Source: Altererythrobacter sp. (GTDB taxonomy: Bacteria > Pseudomonadota > Alphaproteobacteria > Sphingomonadales > Sphingomonadaceae). Taken from it: a stretch of 64,000 nucleotides of DNA. Shown piece by piece: positions 8,761-17,112 of the stretch. Numbering within the stretch: the stretch's first letter is position 1; each line of letters begins with the position of its first letter. The notes below the pieces were generated by a model, which searched no databases, was not told where the DNA came from, and saw only the letters and a program-made list of their open reading frames with translations. Position numbers and translations under genes: made by a program. The stretch spans positions 1-64,000 of the forward strand of contig JAEULJ010000001.1 of the NCBI GenBank assembly GCA_016793865.1, in the 5' to 3' direction.

Positions 8761-9963
8761 ATGGCGCGCGAAGAGGAGCAGTTGGCATCGCGTAAGATGC
8801 GGATTGCTGCCTCCCCCGCGTTGCTCCAGAGCGGCTTTCGCCCTTTCTTCCTCGGCGGTGCGGCGTGGGCGATAGCTGCGCTGGCGCTTTGGCTTGCCGC
8901 CCTGCTTGGCGGATTACGGTTCTTCCCAGCAACCACCTCGCGCGCGGCGACCAGGCCCAGCACGATGTAGAAGCCGGCGTCGAAAAGCAGAGCCGGAACA
9001 AGCCCGGTTACGGTGGAAGCCAGCAGCACGAGCCTGCCCGCGAGCCACAGAGCGAACAGCGCCGCTAATGGTCCCCCGGCGATCGGCGGCCGGCCGGTCC
9101 AGTTGGGAATCGCGGTGAGCAGGAAGCCCGCAACGATCGCGCCGACGAACCCGAACAGCATCTCGTGCCGGTGCCAAGCGAGCGGATCGAGCGCTGTCGG
9201 CAGTGCCAACCTGCCGTTGGCGGTGCTGGTGCTGCTCATCGGCCTTGCCGACGCGCTTGATTATTTGGGCTTCTGGGGCATCGTCGATCCCGAACTCGGC
9301 GTGCGCGCCGGGATCGCACTGATAACCGCGATGATCACGCTGATCGGCGGGCGGATCATTCCCTCGTTCACACGCAACTGGCTCATGAAACGGAGCGAGA
9401 CCGGGCAGCTGCCAACCGAGCCAGGCCGCTTCGACCATCTCGCGATCGGCTTGACCGGAATTGCATTGCTCCTGTGGGTGGTGGCACCGAGGGCAGCGGT
9501 AACGGGTGCCGCGCTTGTCCTTGCAGGTCTCGCCAACCTGATGCGATTGGCGCGCTGGCGGGGTGTGCAGACATGGCGCGATCCACTCGTCCTAATCCTG
9601 CATATCGGATACGCGTGGGTGCCTGCGGGATTGTTTTTGCTCGCCTGGAGCATTCTCGGCACCGCGGTTCCTCGGACCGCAGCAATCCACGCACTGACCG
9701 CAGGTGCAATGGGCACCATGATTCTGGCGGTGATGACGCGCGCGACGTTGGGGCACACGGGGCGCGAACTCCGAGCGGACGCGGCCACAATCAGCTTCTA
9801 CGGGCTCGTCAGCGTTGGTGCCCTCATCCGCATCGCGTCGGCGCTGAGCCTGATGGATTACAGCGCCGGTCTCTCGCTGTCCGGATTCTGTTGGGCCGGT
9901 GCGTTCGCGCTGTTTCTCGTGGCATATGGCCCGATGCTGCTGCGCCCGCGGCTTTCAGACTAA
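8761..9963 (+). pseudogene. nnrS: NnrS-family haem/copper membrane protein gene containing an internal inversion
   Basis: Start ATG 8761 follows a GAGG site. The first 51 codons (SPALLQSGFRPFFLGGAAW) and the last about 250 codons (from LPLAVLVLLIGLADALDYLG to the end) are NnrS on the plus strand. The intervening about 99 codons of NnrS, including the WHRHEMLFG and IPNWTGRPP segments, lie on the minus strand at 8914-9209. Flipping 8914-9209 restores one uninterrupted 400-codon frame with phase preserved at both joins. NnrS is an integral membrane protein linked to relief of nitric-oxide stress, consistent with nsrR and truncated haemoglobin nearby. As it stands the gene cannot make a full protein. 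Confidence 0.85.
8914..9209 (-). other. Inverted 296-bp internal segment of nnrS
   Basis: On the minus strand this block reads LALPTALDPLAWHRHEML through to REVVAGKNRN, exactly the NnrS portion missing from the plus-strand frame. The outer neighbours are GGCGGA before 8914 and CCTGCC after 9209. Only a 5-base inverted match (TTGGC at 8906-8910, GCCAA at 9205-9209) was seen near the ends, so no obvious site-specific recombinase site is present. Confidence 0.8.
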
Positions 9964-10148
9964 AGGATCTCGATGACCACGGCGATGATCGCCACCGCTA
10001 GTGCGATCAGGCTCGGTACCACCACCGCGGCACCGAACAGCGCGGCGAGTGCACCAACCGCATCCAGACGCCTGTTCATGATCTTTACCACCAGAGTTCT
10101 CCTGACATTTTTCAGATTGGCGTGAGCAGTCTGCACATACTGACTCAT
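9960..10148 (-). CDS. Small single-pass membrane protein behind ccoS
   Basis: 62 aa, with its ATG overlapping the ccoS stop (ATGA at 10145-10148), which implies translational coupling. A basic N-terminal half is followed by one hydrophobic helix (about residues 32-60). An internal ATG (MNRRLDAVG) would give a 39-aa form. Its stop overlaps the convergent nnrS stop. I do not recognise the family; position suggests a minor cbb3-oxidase-associated peptide. Confidence 0.5.
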   Translation of the reverse strand: MSQYVQTAHANLKNVRRTLVVKIMNRRLDAVGALAALFGAAVVVPSLIALAVAIIAVVIEIL

Positions 10149-10348
10149 AGTCCGTCACGCCTGCTCGGTTCCCGCTCGGCCCCGTCGGCACTATCATCCA
10201 GCGGTCGGTCTTCGGAATCGAGAAAGATTCTCTCCGCGGCGCCATCGAGATCCTCGAACTGACCGCTGCGCGCCGACCACATGAACGCGCCGAGAGCAGC
10301 TGCGCCGAGCAGCAAGGCAATCGGAATAAGCCAGATCAACGCGTTCAT
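10145..10348 (-). CDS. ccoS: cbb3-type oxidase assembly protein CcoS
   Basis: 67 aa with an N-terminal membrane helix ([19 protein letters not shown]) followed by [15 protein letters not shown] and RIFLDSED, the conserved CcoS signature. CcoS is needed for cofactor insertion into cbb3 oxidase. The start at 10348 overlaps the end of the ccoI remnant (ATGA). The gene itself is complete although its partner ccoI is not. Confidence 0.85.
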   Translation of the reverse strand: MNALIWLIPIALLLGAAALGAFMWSARSGQFEDLDGAAERIFLDSEDRPLDDSADGAEREPSRRDGL

Positions 10349-10965
10349 CGCGCATGTCCCGGTGGAGGAGCCGTATCGCTCGCAGCAAGTCGTCCGGATG
10401 GAGGCCGGCGCGAAATCCGCAGCGCGTTTGCAATGACGAGAATGGAGGACAGAGACATAGCGGCCGCAGCCATCAAAGGAGTGACGAGACCGGCCAGCGC
10501 AACCGGAATGACCAACGCGTTGTACCCGATCGCGAGTGCCAGGTTCTGGCGCACGAGCCGCCGGGCCTCGCACGCGACTTGTAGCGCCTCCTCGACCGCT
10601 CCCAGGCTCTGACGAAAGAACACCAGGTCCGCGGCAGCGCGCCCGACCTCGGCTGCGCTCGCCGGAGCCATCGAGACGTGCGCTGCTGCAAGAGCCGGGG
10701 CATCGTTGAGTCCGTCACCGATCATGAGGACCTTCCTGCCCTCCTCTCGCAGCGCATCGAGCCGCTCTACCTTCTCGCCTGGGAGCAGACCCGCCAAAAA
10801 CGAGTCCGCTCCCACCGCAGCGGCAAGGCTAAGCGCGAGAGTCAGGAAGATGCCGATGGAGATCGGAACGTCCATGTTCGACCTCCCCGAGCGCAAGGCC
10901 GACCAGGCAGACTCGAAGAATACTCGTCCCGAATAGGCGACCGCGGGTATCGCGATCAGATCCAC
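10345..10965 (-). pseudogene. ccoI: Remnant of ccoI (copper-exporting P-type ATPase for cbb3 assembly), doubly deleted
   Basis: The first block, [19 protein letters not shown] to [12 protein letters not shown], is the membrane region before the ATPase core. It jumps directly (near 10800) to [39 protein letters not shown] and the last two membrane helices. The central part with the CPC ion site, the phosphorylation motif DKTGT and the nucleotide-binding domain is absent, as are the N-terminal metal-binding domain and first helices. A full CcoI is roughly 700-800 aa; about 205 codons remain. The 5' side is fused to a truncated DUF2189 gene at about 10960. Confidence 0.85.
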
Positions 10966-11384
10966 AGCACCATCAGCAGGCACAGCAACACGCCGATGAA
11001 GTAGATCTGTGCTCCGGCCGCGGGCTTGACGTACAGCATCTGCCGCAGCGTGACCCGCTCTCCTCGCTCACGAAGCCGGCTTTTTTCATAAAGGCCCAGC
11101 GCGAACAGCGGTCCGACGATCAGGAAGCCCGTGAGCGCGGGCAACAGCGCGTAATCGCGCTGATAGGTGACAATGAGTGCAATGACCGCGACCGACGCGA
11201 TGAACACGCCCAACCCGTAGCCGAAACTGAGCCCCGACTGTGCAATCATGTCGCGCCATCCGGCCCGCAGCCAGGCGAAGCCGATCGTGTTGGGAAGATG
11301 CCGCTGCCACCGTTCGTTGCGCGTTTCCGAGATTGTCGAGGTCTCGGTGAGCAGGCCGTAGTTCGGATCCGTCTCGTTCATCAT
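10956..11384 (-). pseudogene. DUF2189-type integral membrane protein, C-terminally truncated
   Basis: 142 codons from ATG 11384 (AAGGGG site). FAWLRAGWRDMIAQ, FGYGLGVFIASV, LPALTGFLIVGPLFALGLYE and the final hydrophobic stretch are typical of DUF2189 proteins, which are usually about 250 aa. The frame ends at VLWI followed by a stop formed where the ccoI remnant begins, so the second half of the protein and whatever lay between the two genes were deleted. Function of the family is unknown. Confidence 0.65.
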
Positions 11385-11391
11385 CAGCCCC

Positions 11392-11583
11392 TTAGCATCC
11401 GGACTTGGCGGCTCTGAACTTGCCTGCCTGGCCAGCGCTGTCTTTGAGGTGGGGCACGCAATCGCTCTGGAACGTGAAGGCCACATAGGCGAGATGCGCG
11501 TTGGCGCCGAGGAACACGAGCAGCCCGGCCGCGATAGCGGCCCAGGTCCTGCGAGAGAGGCCTTTATGCGGCGGGCGATCCAT
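11392..11583 (-). CDS. Small membrane-anchored protein downstream of ccoP
   Basis: 63 aa starting 6 bases after the ccoP stop. A basic N-terminus (MDRPPHKGLSRRTW) precedes one transmembrane helix (AAIAAGLLVFLGANAHLAYVAF) and a short tail with two cysteines (SDC, SGC). It may be a periplasmic-facing accessory peptide of the cbb3 cluster, but no family is recognised. Confidence 0.5.
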   Translation of the reverse strand: MDRPPHKGLSRRTWAAIAAGLLVFLGANAHLAYVAFTFQSDCVPHLKDSAGQAGKFRAAKSGC

Positions 11584-11588
11584 GGCGT

Positions 11589-12470
11589 TCAGTGCCCTTC
11601 CTGCCCGAGCGAGTGGACGTAGAGTGCCAGTATCTTGATTTCGATGTCGCTGAGCCGTTCGTCCCAGGTCGGCATATGCCCCTGCCGTCCTTCGTGCACG
11701 GCTGTGATGATGTCGGTCAGCTCACCGCCATAAAGCCAAAAAGGATCTGCCAGGTCGGGTGCGCCGATCTCAGGATCGCCGCGAGCGGCAGGACCATGAC
11801 AGGCTGCGCAGTTCGCCTCGAATATCTCGCGGCCAGCTAGTATCTCGTCTCGATTTTCGGCAGTCACCGACTTTGGGTGACTGAGCGCGTAGACGTAATT
11901 CGCGACAGCGCTGGTTTGGGCGTAGTCGAGAATGCCGCTCCGGCCGAACGCCGGCATTTGCGCCGTCCGCGTTTCGGGGTGCTCGGTATTGATACCGACC
12001 CGCATGGTCTGGGCGATCTGTTCGACGCTGCCTCCATACTGCCAATAGGAGTCGGTCAGATCCGGAAACTCGTCACCGCCTTTGCCATCCCGACCGTGGC
12101 AGGCGGCGCAATTGTCGCCGAACAGGCGATGACCAGTGTTGCGCACGATCGACATGAGCTGCGGATCGCGCTGGATCTCCGCGGGAGTCGACTGCTCGAT
12201 TTGGCTGATCCACGGATCGCGGACGAGTCGCGCTTCGTCCAGCTTCTCGTTCACTTCCTTCTTCTGATCCGTGTTCAGCAGACCCTTGGTATAGGTTTCG
12301 CCGAGCGGCCAGGTGGGCAGCAAGAACCACCAGACGACAGCGAATACGTGAGTCACCACGAGAAAGATCAGAACCCCGCGCGGAACGGGAGTATCGAGCT
12401 CCTTGATCCCGTTCCATTCGTGTCCGGTGGTCTGGTGGCCGCTGACCGGATCGCGTTCCTCTAGAGACAT
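11589..12470 (-). CDS. ccoP: cbb3-type cytochrome c oxidase subunit III (dihaem CcoP)
   Basis: 293 aa. An N-terminal membrane helix (VLIFLVVTHVFAVVWWFLL) is followed by two cytochrome c domains with CAACHGRDGKGG and CAACHGPAARGD. Met ligands are plausible in MPAFG and MPTWDE. It passes electrons to CcoO/CcoN. It overlaps ccoQ by 10 bases. The gene looks intact, but CcoN, the catalytic subunit, is truncated upstream. Confidence 0.95.
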   Translation of the reverse strand: MSLEERDPVSGHQTTGHEWNGIKELDTPVPRGVLIFLVVTHVFAVVWWFLLPTWPLGETYTKGLLNTDQKKEVNEKLDEARLVRDPWISQIEQSTPAEIQRDPQLMSIVRNTGHRLFGDNCAACHGRDGKGGDEFPDLTDSYWQYGGSVEQIAQTMRVGINTEHPETRTAQMPAFGRSGILDYAQTSAVANYVYALSHPKSVTAENRDEILAGREIFEANCAACHGPAARGDPEIGAPDLADPFWLYGGELTDIITAVHEGRQGHMPTWDERLSDIEIKILALYVHSLGQEGH

Positions 12471-12682
12471 GACCGGTCCTCCGGAGCAGCCTGTTCCTCC
12501 ACCGATGGCCGCTCCTCTTCGGGGCCGTCTTCCCCCTCAAGAATCGCATGCTTGGCGCGATCGAATTTTTTCCGGTTCGAGGGCCAGAAGGTGTAGATGA
12601 CCACGCCGATACTGAACGCGATAAAATAGAACAAACCGCCGCTCTTGGCGAAGGCGACGAGGGTGTCGTGAGTGACGTCCAT
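12461..12682 (-). CDS. ccoQ: cbb3-type oxidase subunit CcoQ (FixQ)
   Basis: 73 aa from ATG 12682, which has GGAGGAG at ideal spacing. A single membrane helix (GGLFYFIAFSIGVVIYTFWP) is followed by RKKFDRAKHAIL and an acidic tail, the CcoQ layout. The tail is longer than in most homologues. It stabilises the oxidase complex. Confidence 0.85.
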   Translation of the reverse strand: MDVTHDTLVAFAKSGGLFYFIAFSIGVVIYTFWPSNRKKFDRAKHAILEGEDGPEEERPSVEEQAAPEDRSCL

Positions 12683-12686
12683 CGTT

Positions 12687-13442
12687 CTACTCCTCCGGCA
12701 ACCCGCCGCCACGCGGAGCGTCGGGATTTTGTAGGGGCGCGTCGGTCAATCGGCCCAGAACCTGCAGATAGGCGACGAGGGCGTCCATTTCGGTCACCTG
12801 GGTAGCGATGGTGTCGAAGTCGCGAACGGTGGTCTTCTCGCCATACCGTTTCTCGAGTTCGCCAGCTTCGGTAAATGCCTCCGGATCGGCCTGAGCGAGT
12901 GCGTCTACGCTCGCGTTCTCGATCATCTCCTCGGTGTACGGCACACCCACCTTCCGTTGCGCCGCGAGGTGCTCGGGCAAGTCATCGACACGCAGCGAAC
13001 GCTCGGCCAGCCATGGGTAGGCCGGCATGTTAGATTGCGGCACGACGTCGCGCGGATTGGTCAGATGCACGACATGCCAGAAGTCGGAATATTTGCCCCC
13101 GACGCGGGCCAGATCCGGGCCCGTCCGCTTCGAACCCCACAGCATCGGATGATCGTACTTCGATTCGACAGCCAGCGAGTAAGGGCCATAGCGGTCCACC
13201 TCGTCTTGGAGGGTCCGGATCATCTGGCTGTGGCAGGCATAACAACCCTCGCGAACGTAGATGTTGCGTCCTGCGAGTTCGAGCGGTGTGTAAAGGCGCA
13301 TATTCGGATCGTGCTCGACCGTCTCGTCGATCGTGAACAGCGGCGCGATCTCGACAATACCCCCGACGCTTGCGGCCGCGATGATCGCGAGCACGAAGCC
13401 CATCGCATTGCGCTCGAGTTTGCGATGGAACAGCTCCGCCAC
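12687..13442 (-). CDS. ccoO: cbb3-type cytochrome c oxidase subunit II (CcoO)
   Basis: 251 aa from GTG 13442, just after the ccoN stop (13445-13447); a longer frame upstream lies inside ccoN. One membrane anchor (GFVLAIIAAASVGGIVEIAP) precedes the monohaem site CYACHSQMIRT, followed by GPDLARVGGKYSDFWH and NMPAYPWL, all standard CcoO signatures. Intact. Confidence 0.95.
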   Translation of the reverse strand: MAELFHRKLERNAMGFVLAIIAAASVGGIVEIAPLFTIDETVEHDPNMRLYTPLELAGRNIYVREGCYACHSQMIRTLQDEVDRYGPYSLAVESKYDHPMLWGSKRTGPDLARVGGKYSDFWHVVHLTNPRDVVPQSNMPAYPWLAERSLRVDDLPEHLAAQRKVGVPYTEEMIENASVDALAQADPEAFTEAGELEKRYGEKTTVRDFDTIATQVTEMDALVAYLQVLGRLTDAPLQNPDAPRGGGLPEE

Positions 13443-13444
13443 GG

Positions 13445-14296
13445 CTAGTGCCCCCCTGCTGCTACGGCGAACGGAAGCGGCACGTCTGACGGGCGCGCGG
13501 AGCGCGGTGCGGCGCGGGCCGTCATCCACATATTGTAAGCCCCGACCATTGCGCCGAGGAGAAATAGCAGGCCGCCGATCGTGCGCGCGATGTAGTATGG
13601 GTACATCGCGACCAGAGTGTCGACGAAGGAATAGGTCAGGGTTCCTTCCTCAGTGTAGGTCCGCCACATCAGACCCTGCAGAATGCCCGAGTTCCACATC
13701 GCGATGATGTAGATCAGGGTTCCCGCGACCGAGAGCCAGAAATGGACTTCGACCAGCTTCCAAGAATACATTCCTTCGCGCTTCCAGATCGAGGGAACGA
13801 GCGTGTAGAACGCACCGAAAGTGATCATCGCCACCCAGCCGAGCGCGCCGGCGTGAACGTGGCCCACGGTCCAGTCTGTGTAATGAGACAGCGAGTTCAC
13901 CGGACGGATTGCCAGGAACGAACCCTCGAACGTCGAAATGCCATAGAATAGCGCGGCGACCATCATGAAGCGCAGCGTGGCGTCGTCACGAACGCGGTGC
14001 CAGGCCCCATTGAGGGTGAGGAGCGCATTGCCCGCCGAGGCCCACGACGGCACCAGGAGCATGACCGAGAAGGTCATTCCAAGCGTCTGCACCCAATGCG
14101 GCAGCGCCGTATAGTGCAGGTGGTGCGAGCCCGCCCACATGTAAAAGAAAGTGATACCCCAGAAGCTCAGGATCGAAAGCCGGTAGGAGAAGATCGGCCG
14201 CTGCGCCCGCACCGGAAGGTAGTAGTAGAGCATGCCGAGGAAGCCGGCGGTGAGGAAGAACGCCACCGCGTTGTGGCCATAGTTGCCGTTCGTTGA
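13445..14296 (-). pseudogene. ccoN: cbb3-type oxidase catalytic subunit I (CcoN), N-terminal part deleted
   Basis: The readable part begins [20 protein letters not shown] near 14296 and continues to the normal C-terminus. It retains HHLHYTALP and the helix 10 region with [12 protein letters not shown] (low-spin/high-spin haem ligands). CcoN is usually about 480-560 aa; about 280 remain, so the first helices with the first low-spin haem His are missing. No start codon suits the truncated form except a GTG at 14266. The catalytic subunit is therefore almost certainly dead, leaving O, Q and P without a partner here. Confidence 0.85.
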
Positions 14297-14405
14297 ATGT
14301 GAATGCCGAGACCACGCCTGCCCTTACTTTGCGCTTGCGGAAGCTGCTTGAATTACAAAGGCGGCAGCTCCCGAACGTTCCTGTTATTGGATCAGATACA
14401 CCGGC

Positions 14406-14618
14406 TTAGACTCGAGGCAACCCGACCCTGCGATCGATCGGTGACGCCCTTCTCTTCGGACCCGACGAAGCCTGCAAGAACGCGTAGATGAATTTGGCCC
14501 AACGAAACTTGCGAAGCTTGCTCTCGAACGATTCTGTGCTGACGCGGGATCGGGGTGCACAGTTTCGCACATCCAGAGGTCCGGGTGGTGCTGGTTCACC
14601 GCAGTGCGGACAAAACAT
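14406..14618 (-). CDS. Small zinc-ribbon protein behind truncated haemoglobin
   Basis: 70 aa beginning MFCPHCGEPAPPGPLD, a CPxCG zinc-knuckle start, with another Cys in RNCAPRS; the middle (FESKLRKFRWAKFIYAFL) is basic and aromatic. It starts 4 bases after the haemoglobin stop and so is probably cotranscribed in the NO-response unit. The C-terminal 20 residues are of low complexity and may be altered by the break that removed the 5' end of ccoN about 110 bases away. Function unknown. Confidence 0.55.
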   Translation of the reverse strand: MFCPHCGEPAPPGPLDVRNCAPRSRVSTESFESKLRKFRWAKFIYAFLQASSGPKRRASPIDRRVGLPRV

Positions 14619-14621
14619 GGC

Positions 14622-15155
14622 TTACTCCTTCTGCTCCATTTGGCGTCTCGCTTCGGCATGGGGAAGACCCTCACCGGCGCGCCCCGCAGCCAATCCGTTG
14701 CGACGCATCTCGATACCTGTCAGCAAACTGTCGGCAATCATGCGGGCCCTGCTCCCCACCAGTTCAGCTGCTGCGGGATCGTTGTCGCCTTCGCGCAGAG
14801 TTTCGTAGAAGAGCTCGAGCCAATGCGAGAAATGCCCGAACGCTAGACCCGGGATGGCAAGGTGCTTGAGCATCGGATTGCCAGAAAATTCACCACTGTT
14901 GTGGAGCACCGAGCGCCAGAACGCCTTCATGCGCGCCAGATGATGAGGCCAGTCGGAAATCCGTTCGGCGAAAATCGGACCCAGCAGATCGTCATCGCGT
15001 ATCTTTCCGTAGAACGTCTCAACGAGGCGATCGACGAACGCCGCATCGATCCCGATTTGCTCCGCTGCCGCGCGCTTCTCCGCGCGCTTTTGCTCTGCAT
15101 ACCCGCGGGTTTGATGCTCGGAGGCTCGAACAGGGTTTGTGGCAACGACGCCCAT
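14622..15155 (-). CDS. Group III truncated haemoglobin-like protein
   Basis: 177 aa; the globin core starts at about residue 33 (IDAAFVDRLVETFYGKIRDD, then FAERISDWPHHLARMKAFWR) with distal-side FYG and proximal His in LAIPGLAFGHFSHWLELF. The N-terminal 30 residues are an extra basic, Gln/Ala-rich extension. Such haemoglobins bind NO or O2 and are often under NsrR. The gene diverges from an NsrR-like regulator. Confidence 0.8.
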   Translation of the reverse strand: MGVVATNPVRASEHQTRGYAEQKRAEKRAAAEQIGIDAAFVDRLVETFYGKIRDDDLLGPIFAERISDWPHHLARMKAFWRSVLHNSGEFSGNPMLKHLAIPGLAFGHFSHWLELFYETLREGDNDPAAAELVGSRARMIADSLLTGIEMRRNGLAAGRAGEGLPHAEARRQMEQKE

Positions 15156-15184
15156 GATGACTCGTTTAATCAGTATGTGGTTTG

Positions 15185-15214
15185 CGCATTAGATGCGTTG
15201 ATGATAAAATCAAC
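15185..15214. promoter_or_regulatory. Two adjacent dyads between the haemoglobin gene and nsrR
   Basis: CGCAT-TAG-ATGCG (15185-15197) abuts GTTGAT-GATAAA-ATCAAC (15197-15214). NsrR sites in other bacteria are built on ATGCAT-like half-sites; the first dyad resembles that. The position between divergent genes suggests a shared operator that also autoregulates nsrR. Confidence 0.5.
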
Positions 15215-15232
15215 CTCTGATATGCTCAATTT

Positions 15233-15682
15233 ATGCAGCTGAGCCTCCACAGCGATTATGCTCTGCGGGTCCTCATGGCCCTTGCCGCTTCCGACCGGCA
15301 GCTGTCGGTAGAAGAGATCGCCCGTCAGTATGGGATCTCACGCAACCACCTTGCGAAGGTGTCCAAGCGGCTCCAGGCTCAGGGCTTTGTTGAGACATTC
15401 CGCGGGCGAGGCGGCGGAATGCGCCTTGCGCGCTCGCCAGAAGAGATCGTTGTCGGAGATGTTGTCCGTCGGTTTGAGAACCTGAGCAGCTTCGTTGGCT
15501 GCTTCAGCGCAGGGCCGGGATGCGTGGTTAGCGGCTTATGCGCTCTCAAGCCTGCTTTGAGCGGCGCTTTGGATGCGTTCCTCAATCATCTCGACGGATA
15601 CCTTCTAAGCGATCTTATCGCGGATCGATCGGTTTTCAGAGAGCGTCTTGAAGAGCAGGCGAGTCCGCGAGAACTTGTCTGA
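15233..15682 (+). CDS. nsrR: Rrf2-family NO-sensing regulator, NsrR-like
   Basis: 149 aa with an N-terminal winged helix (MQLSLHSDYALRVLMALA, then ISRNHLAKVSKRLQAQGFV) and three cysteines at residues 90, 97 and 103 (VGC, GPGC, SGLC), close to C91/C96/C102 of E. coli NsrR that bind an iron-sulfur cluster. It likely represses the divergent haemoglobin gene and possibly nnrS until NO destroys the cluster. Confidence 0.85.
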   Translation: MQLSLHSDYALRVLMALAASDRQLSVEEIARQYGISRNHLAKVSKRLQAQGFVETFRGRGGGMRLARSPEEIVVGDVVRRFENLSSFVGCFSAGPGCVVSGLCALKPALSGALDAFLNHLDGYLLSDLIADRSVFRERLEEQASPRELV

Positions 15683-15720
15683 CGGCTGACCTACTTGACC
15701 GTTCGGACGGCGCGGGAGCT

Positions 15721-16074
15721 ATGGCGATGACGCACGAATACGGTGACCCGATATCCAGCGAGGCGCTCGAAGCCGCGGCAAACCTGGCTATCGAACTCTG
15801 GAATCTAATGCCCGAGAAACCGTTCGAAAGCCACATCGAAGCGGCCGTGCATCAATGCCTGTGCGCTTGCGTCATCGACATCGAGGACTGGATTGAGAAG
15901 ACTCGCTCCGGACTGCACGAGGCGGTTTCGCAGGAAGTGCGGCTGCTTGTCGAGCGACGGCTTAGCCGCGAGCCACGAATCGATCGTGCGATGGACGCGG
16001 TCGACGAAGCCTCCGACGAGTCATTCCCAGCGAGCGATCCACCTGCGTGGATCTGGCGGCGTCCGGGCGATTGA
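15721..16074 (+). CDS. Hypothetical protein with a DEASDESFPASDPPAW C-terminal motif
   Basis: 117 aa, acidic; residues 1-80 are helical with several Cys/His (AAVHQCLCACVID), and the C-terminus carries the motif found at the end of many small alphaproteobacterial stress-associated proteins. It follows nsrR by 38 bases on the same strand, so it could share its transcript. Function unknown. Confidence 0.55.
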   Translation: MAMTHEYGDPISSEALEAAANLAIELWNLMPEKPFESHIEAAVHQCLCACVIDIEDWIEKTRSGLHEAVSQEVRLLVERRLSREPRIDRAMDAVDEASDESFPASDPPAWIWRRPGD

Positions 16075-16706
16075 TGTTCGATCAGAGACTCCGACTCTCT
16101 CTTGAATGATGTTGCCAACGGCCGTTCCCCATGCGAGCTCGGGCGAACGGTCGAATGGCGGCGCACCGATCCGATCTCCTCGCCGCGCGCACGGATGCTT
16201 CCTCAAGCCTGCCAAAGGCATTGGCGCCACCGCCAACGAAGACGCCAGTCAGCGCGGCTGAATGTGGTTTTTCAAAGAGGCCGCAAAAAGGCCCGCAAAA
16301 CCGTAAGCCGGTATTGTGTGAGAAGATTCGACCGAAATATCGCGGGCTTCGATAGAAGCTTGGGAGACAAGCAGAGACAATAGCTTACAGTCCGAAACGA
16401 GGACTAAAATTGCGGCGTTTTTAGTAAGCGTTTTCAATAACTTATATCCTTGGTGCCCAGAAGAGGCATCAAATTCAAGACAATTCTAGCTGAAAATACA
16501 GTGGCTTGTCCGATGTGGCTTTTGCAAAAGGCCCGGAATAAGTCCGCAAATGGCCGATAAGGTATTGGTTCGATGCCTTTTTAGGGACTCAACAACACTT
16601 TTTGACCCCTTCTTCCGGCGATCGATAATAGCCGCTTTGCACCCTTAGCGGACCGCGTGACCGTTGGACACCAAATGAGAGGAAACGCACTCTCCTTTCG
16701 AGATTA
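16075..16706. other. Gene-poor interval with a diverged repeat pair
   Basis: About 630 bases without a convincing gene and AT-richer than the flanks. Two related stretches occur, near 16267-16330 and 16521-16585, both containing AAAGGCCCG, then a CCG-rich segment, GGTATTG and TTCGA. They look like degenerate copies of one intergenic element. Confidence 0.35.
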
Positions 16707-16751
16707 ATCGAAATGTGTCTTGACCAGCGAGATCACCAACGATATTTCGAT
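16707..16751 (+). promoter_or_regulatory. Probable ars promoter with flanking operator repeats
   Basis: ATCGAAAT (16707-16714) and ATTTCGAT (16744-16751) form a perfect 8-bp inverted repeat enclosing TTGACC (16720-16725), 17 bases and TATTTC (16743-16748). This is a good sigma70-like arrangement with the operator overlapping the -10. The TTG inside the -35 should therefore not be taken as the arsR start. Transcription would begin close to the ATG at 16756. Confidence 0.55.
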
Positions 16752-16755
16752 TCTC

Positions 16756-17112
16756 ATGGAAATGAATTCAGCCGCTGCCGTCGGGGCGCTTGGTGCTCTT
16801 GCGCAGGAGCATCGCCTGGCACTGTTTCGCTTGCTGGTTCAGGCCGGCGATGACGGAATGCCCGCGGGCGCCATTGCGCAGACGCTTGGTGTCCCCAACT
16901 CTTCCCTTTCGTTCCATTTGGCGCACCTCACGCGCGCGGAGCTGATCCAGCAGCGGCGGGAGGGACGCTCGCTCATCTACACGGCCGACTATGCCGCGAC
17001 GAACGCGCTGGTCGGCTATCTCATGGAGAATTGCTGCGGCGGTGCGGCCTGCGCGCCGGCGGCACAATGCGGCGAGGATGCCGCGCAGCCTCAGGAAAGG
17101 ATTTCCTCATGA
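16756..17112 (+). CDS. arsR: ArsR-family arsenic-responsive repressor
   Basis: 118 aa from ATG 16756 (an ATG at 16762 is also possible). Winged helix with AVGALGALAQEHRLALFRLLV and NSSLSFHLAHLTRAELI. A C-terminal cluster ENCCGGAACAPAAQC gives four cysteines able to bind arsenite in place of the CxC in helix alpha3 of classical ArsR. Its stop overlaps the ATG of arsI. It represses the operon it heads. Confidence 0.85.
   Translation: MEMNSAAAVGALGALAQEHRLALFRLLVQAGDDGMPAGAIAQTLGVPNSSLSFHLAHLTRAELIQQRREGRSLIYTADYAATNALVGYLMENCCGGAACAPAAQCGEDAAQPQERISS

Noticed and set aside
7061..9001. Long minus-strand frame of 646 codons
   Set aside because: Antisense to ahpF and part of nnrS with no family features.
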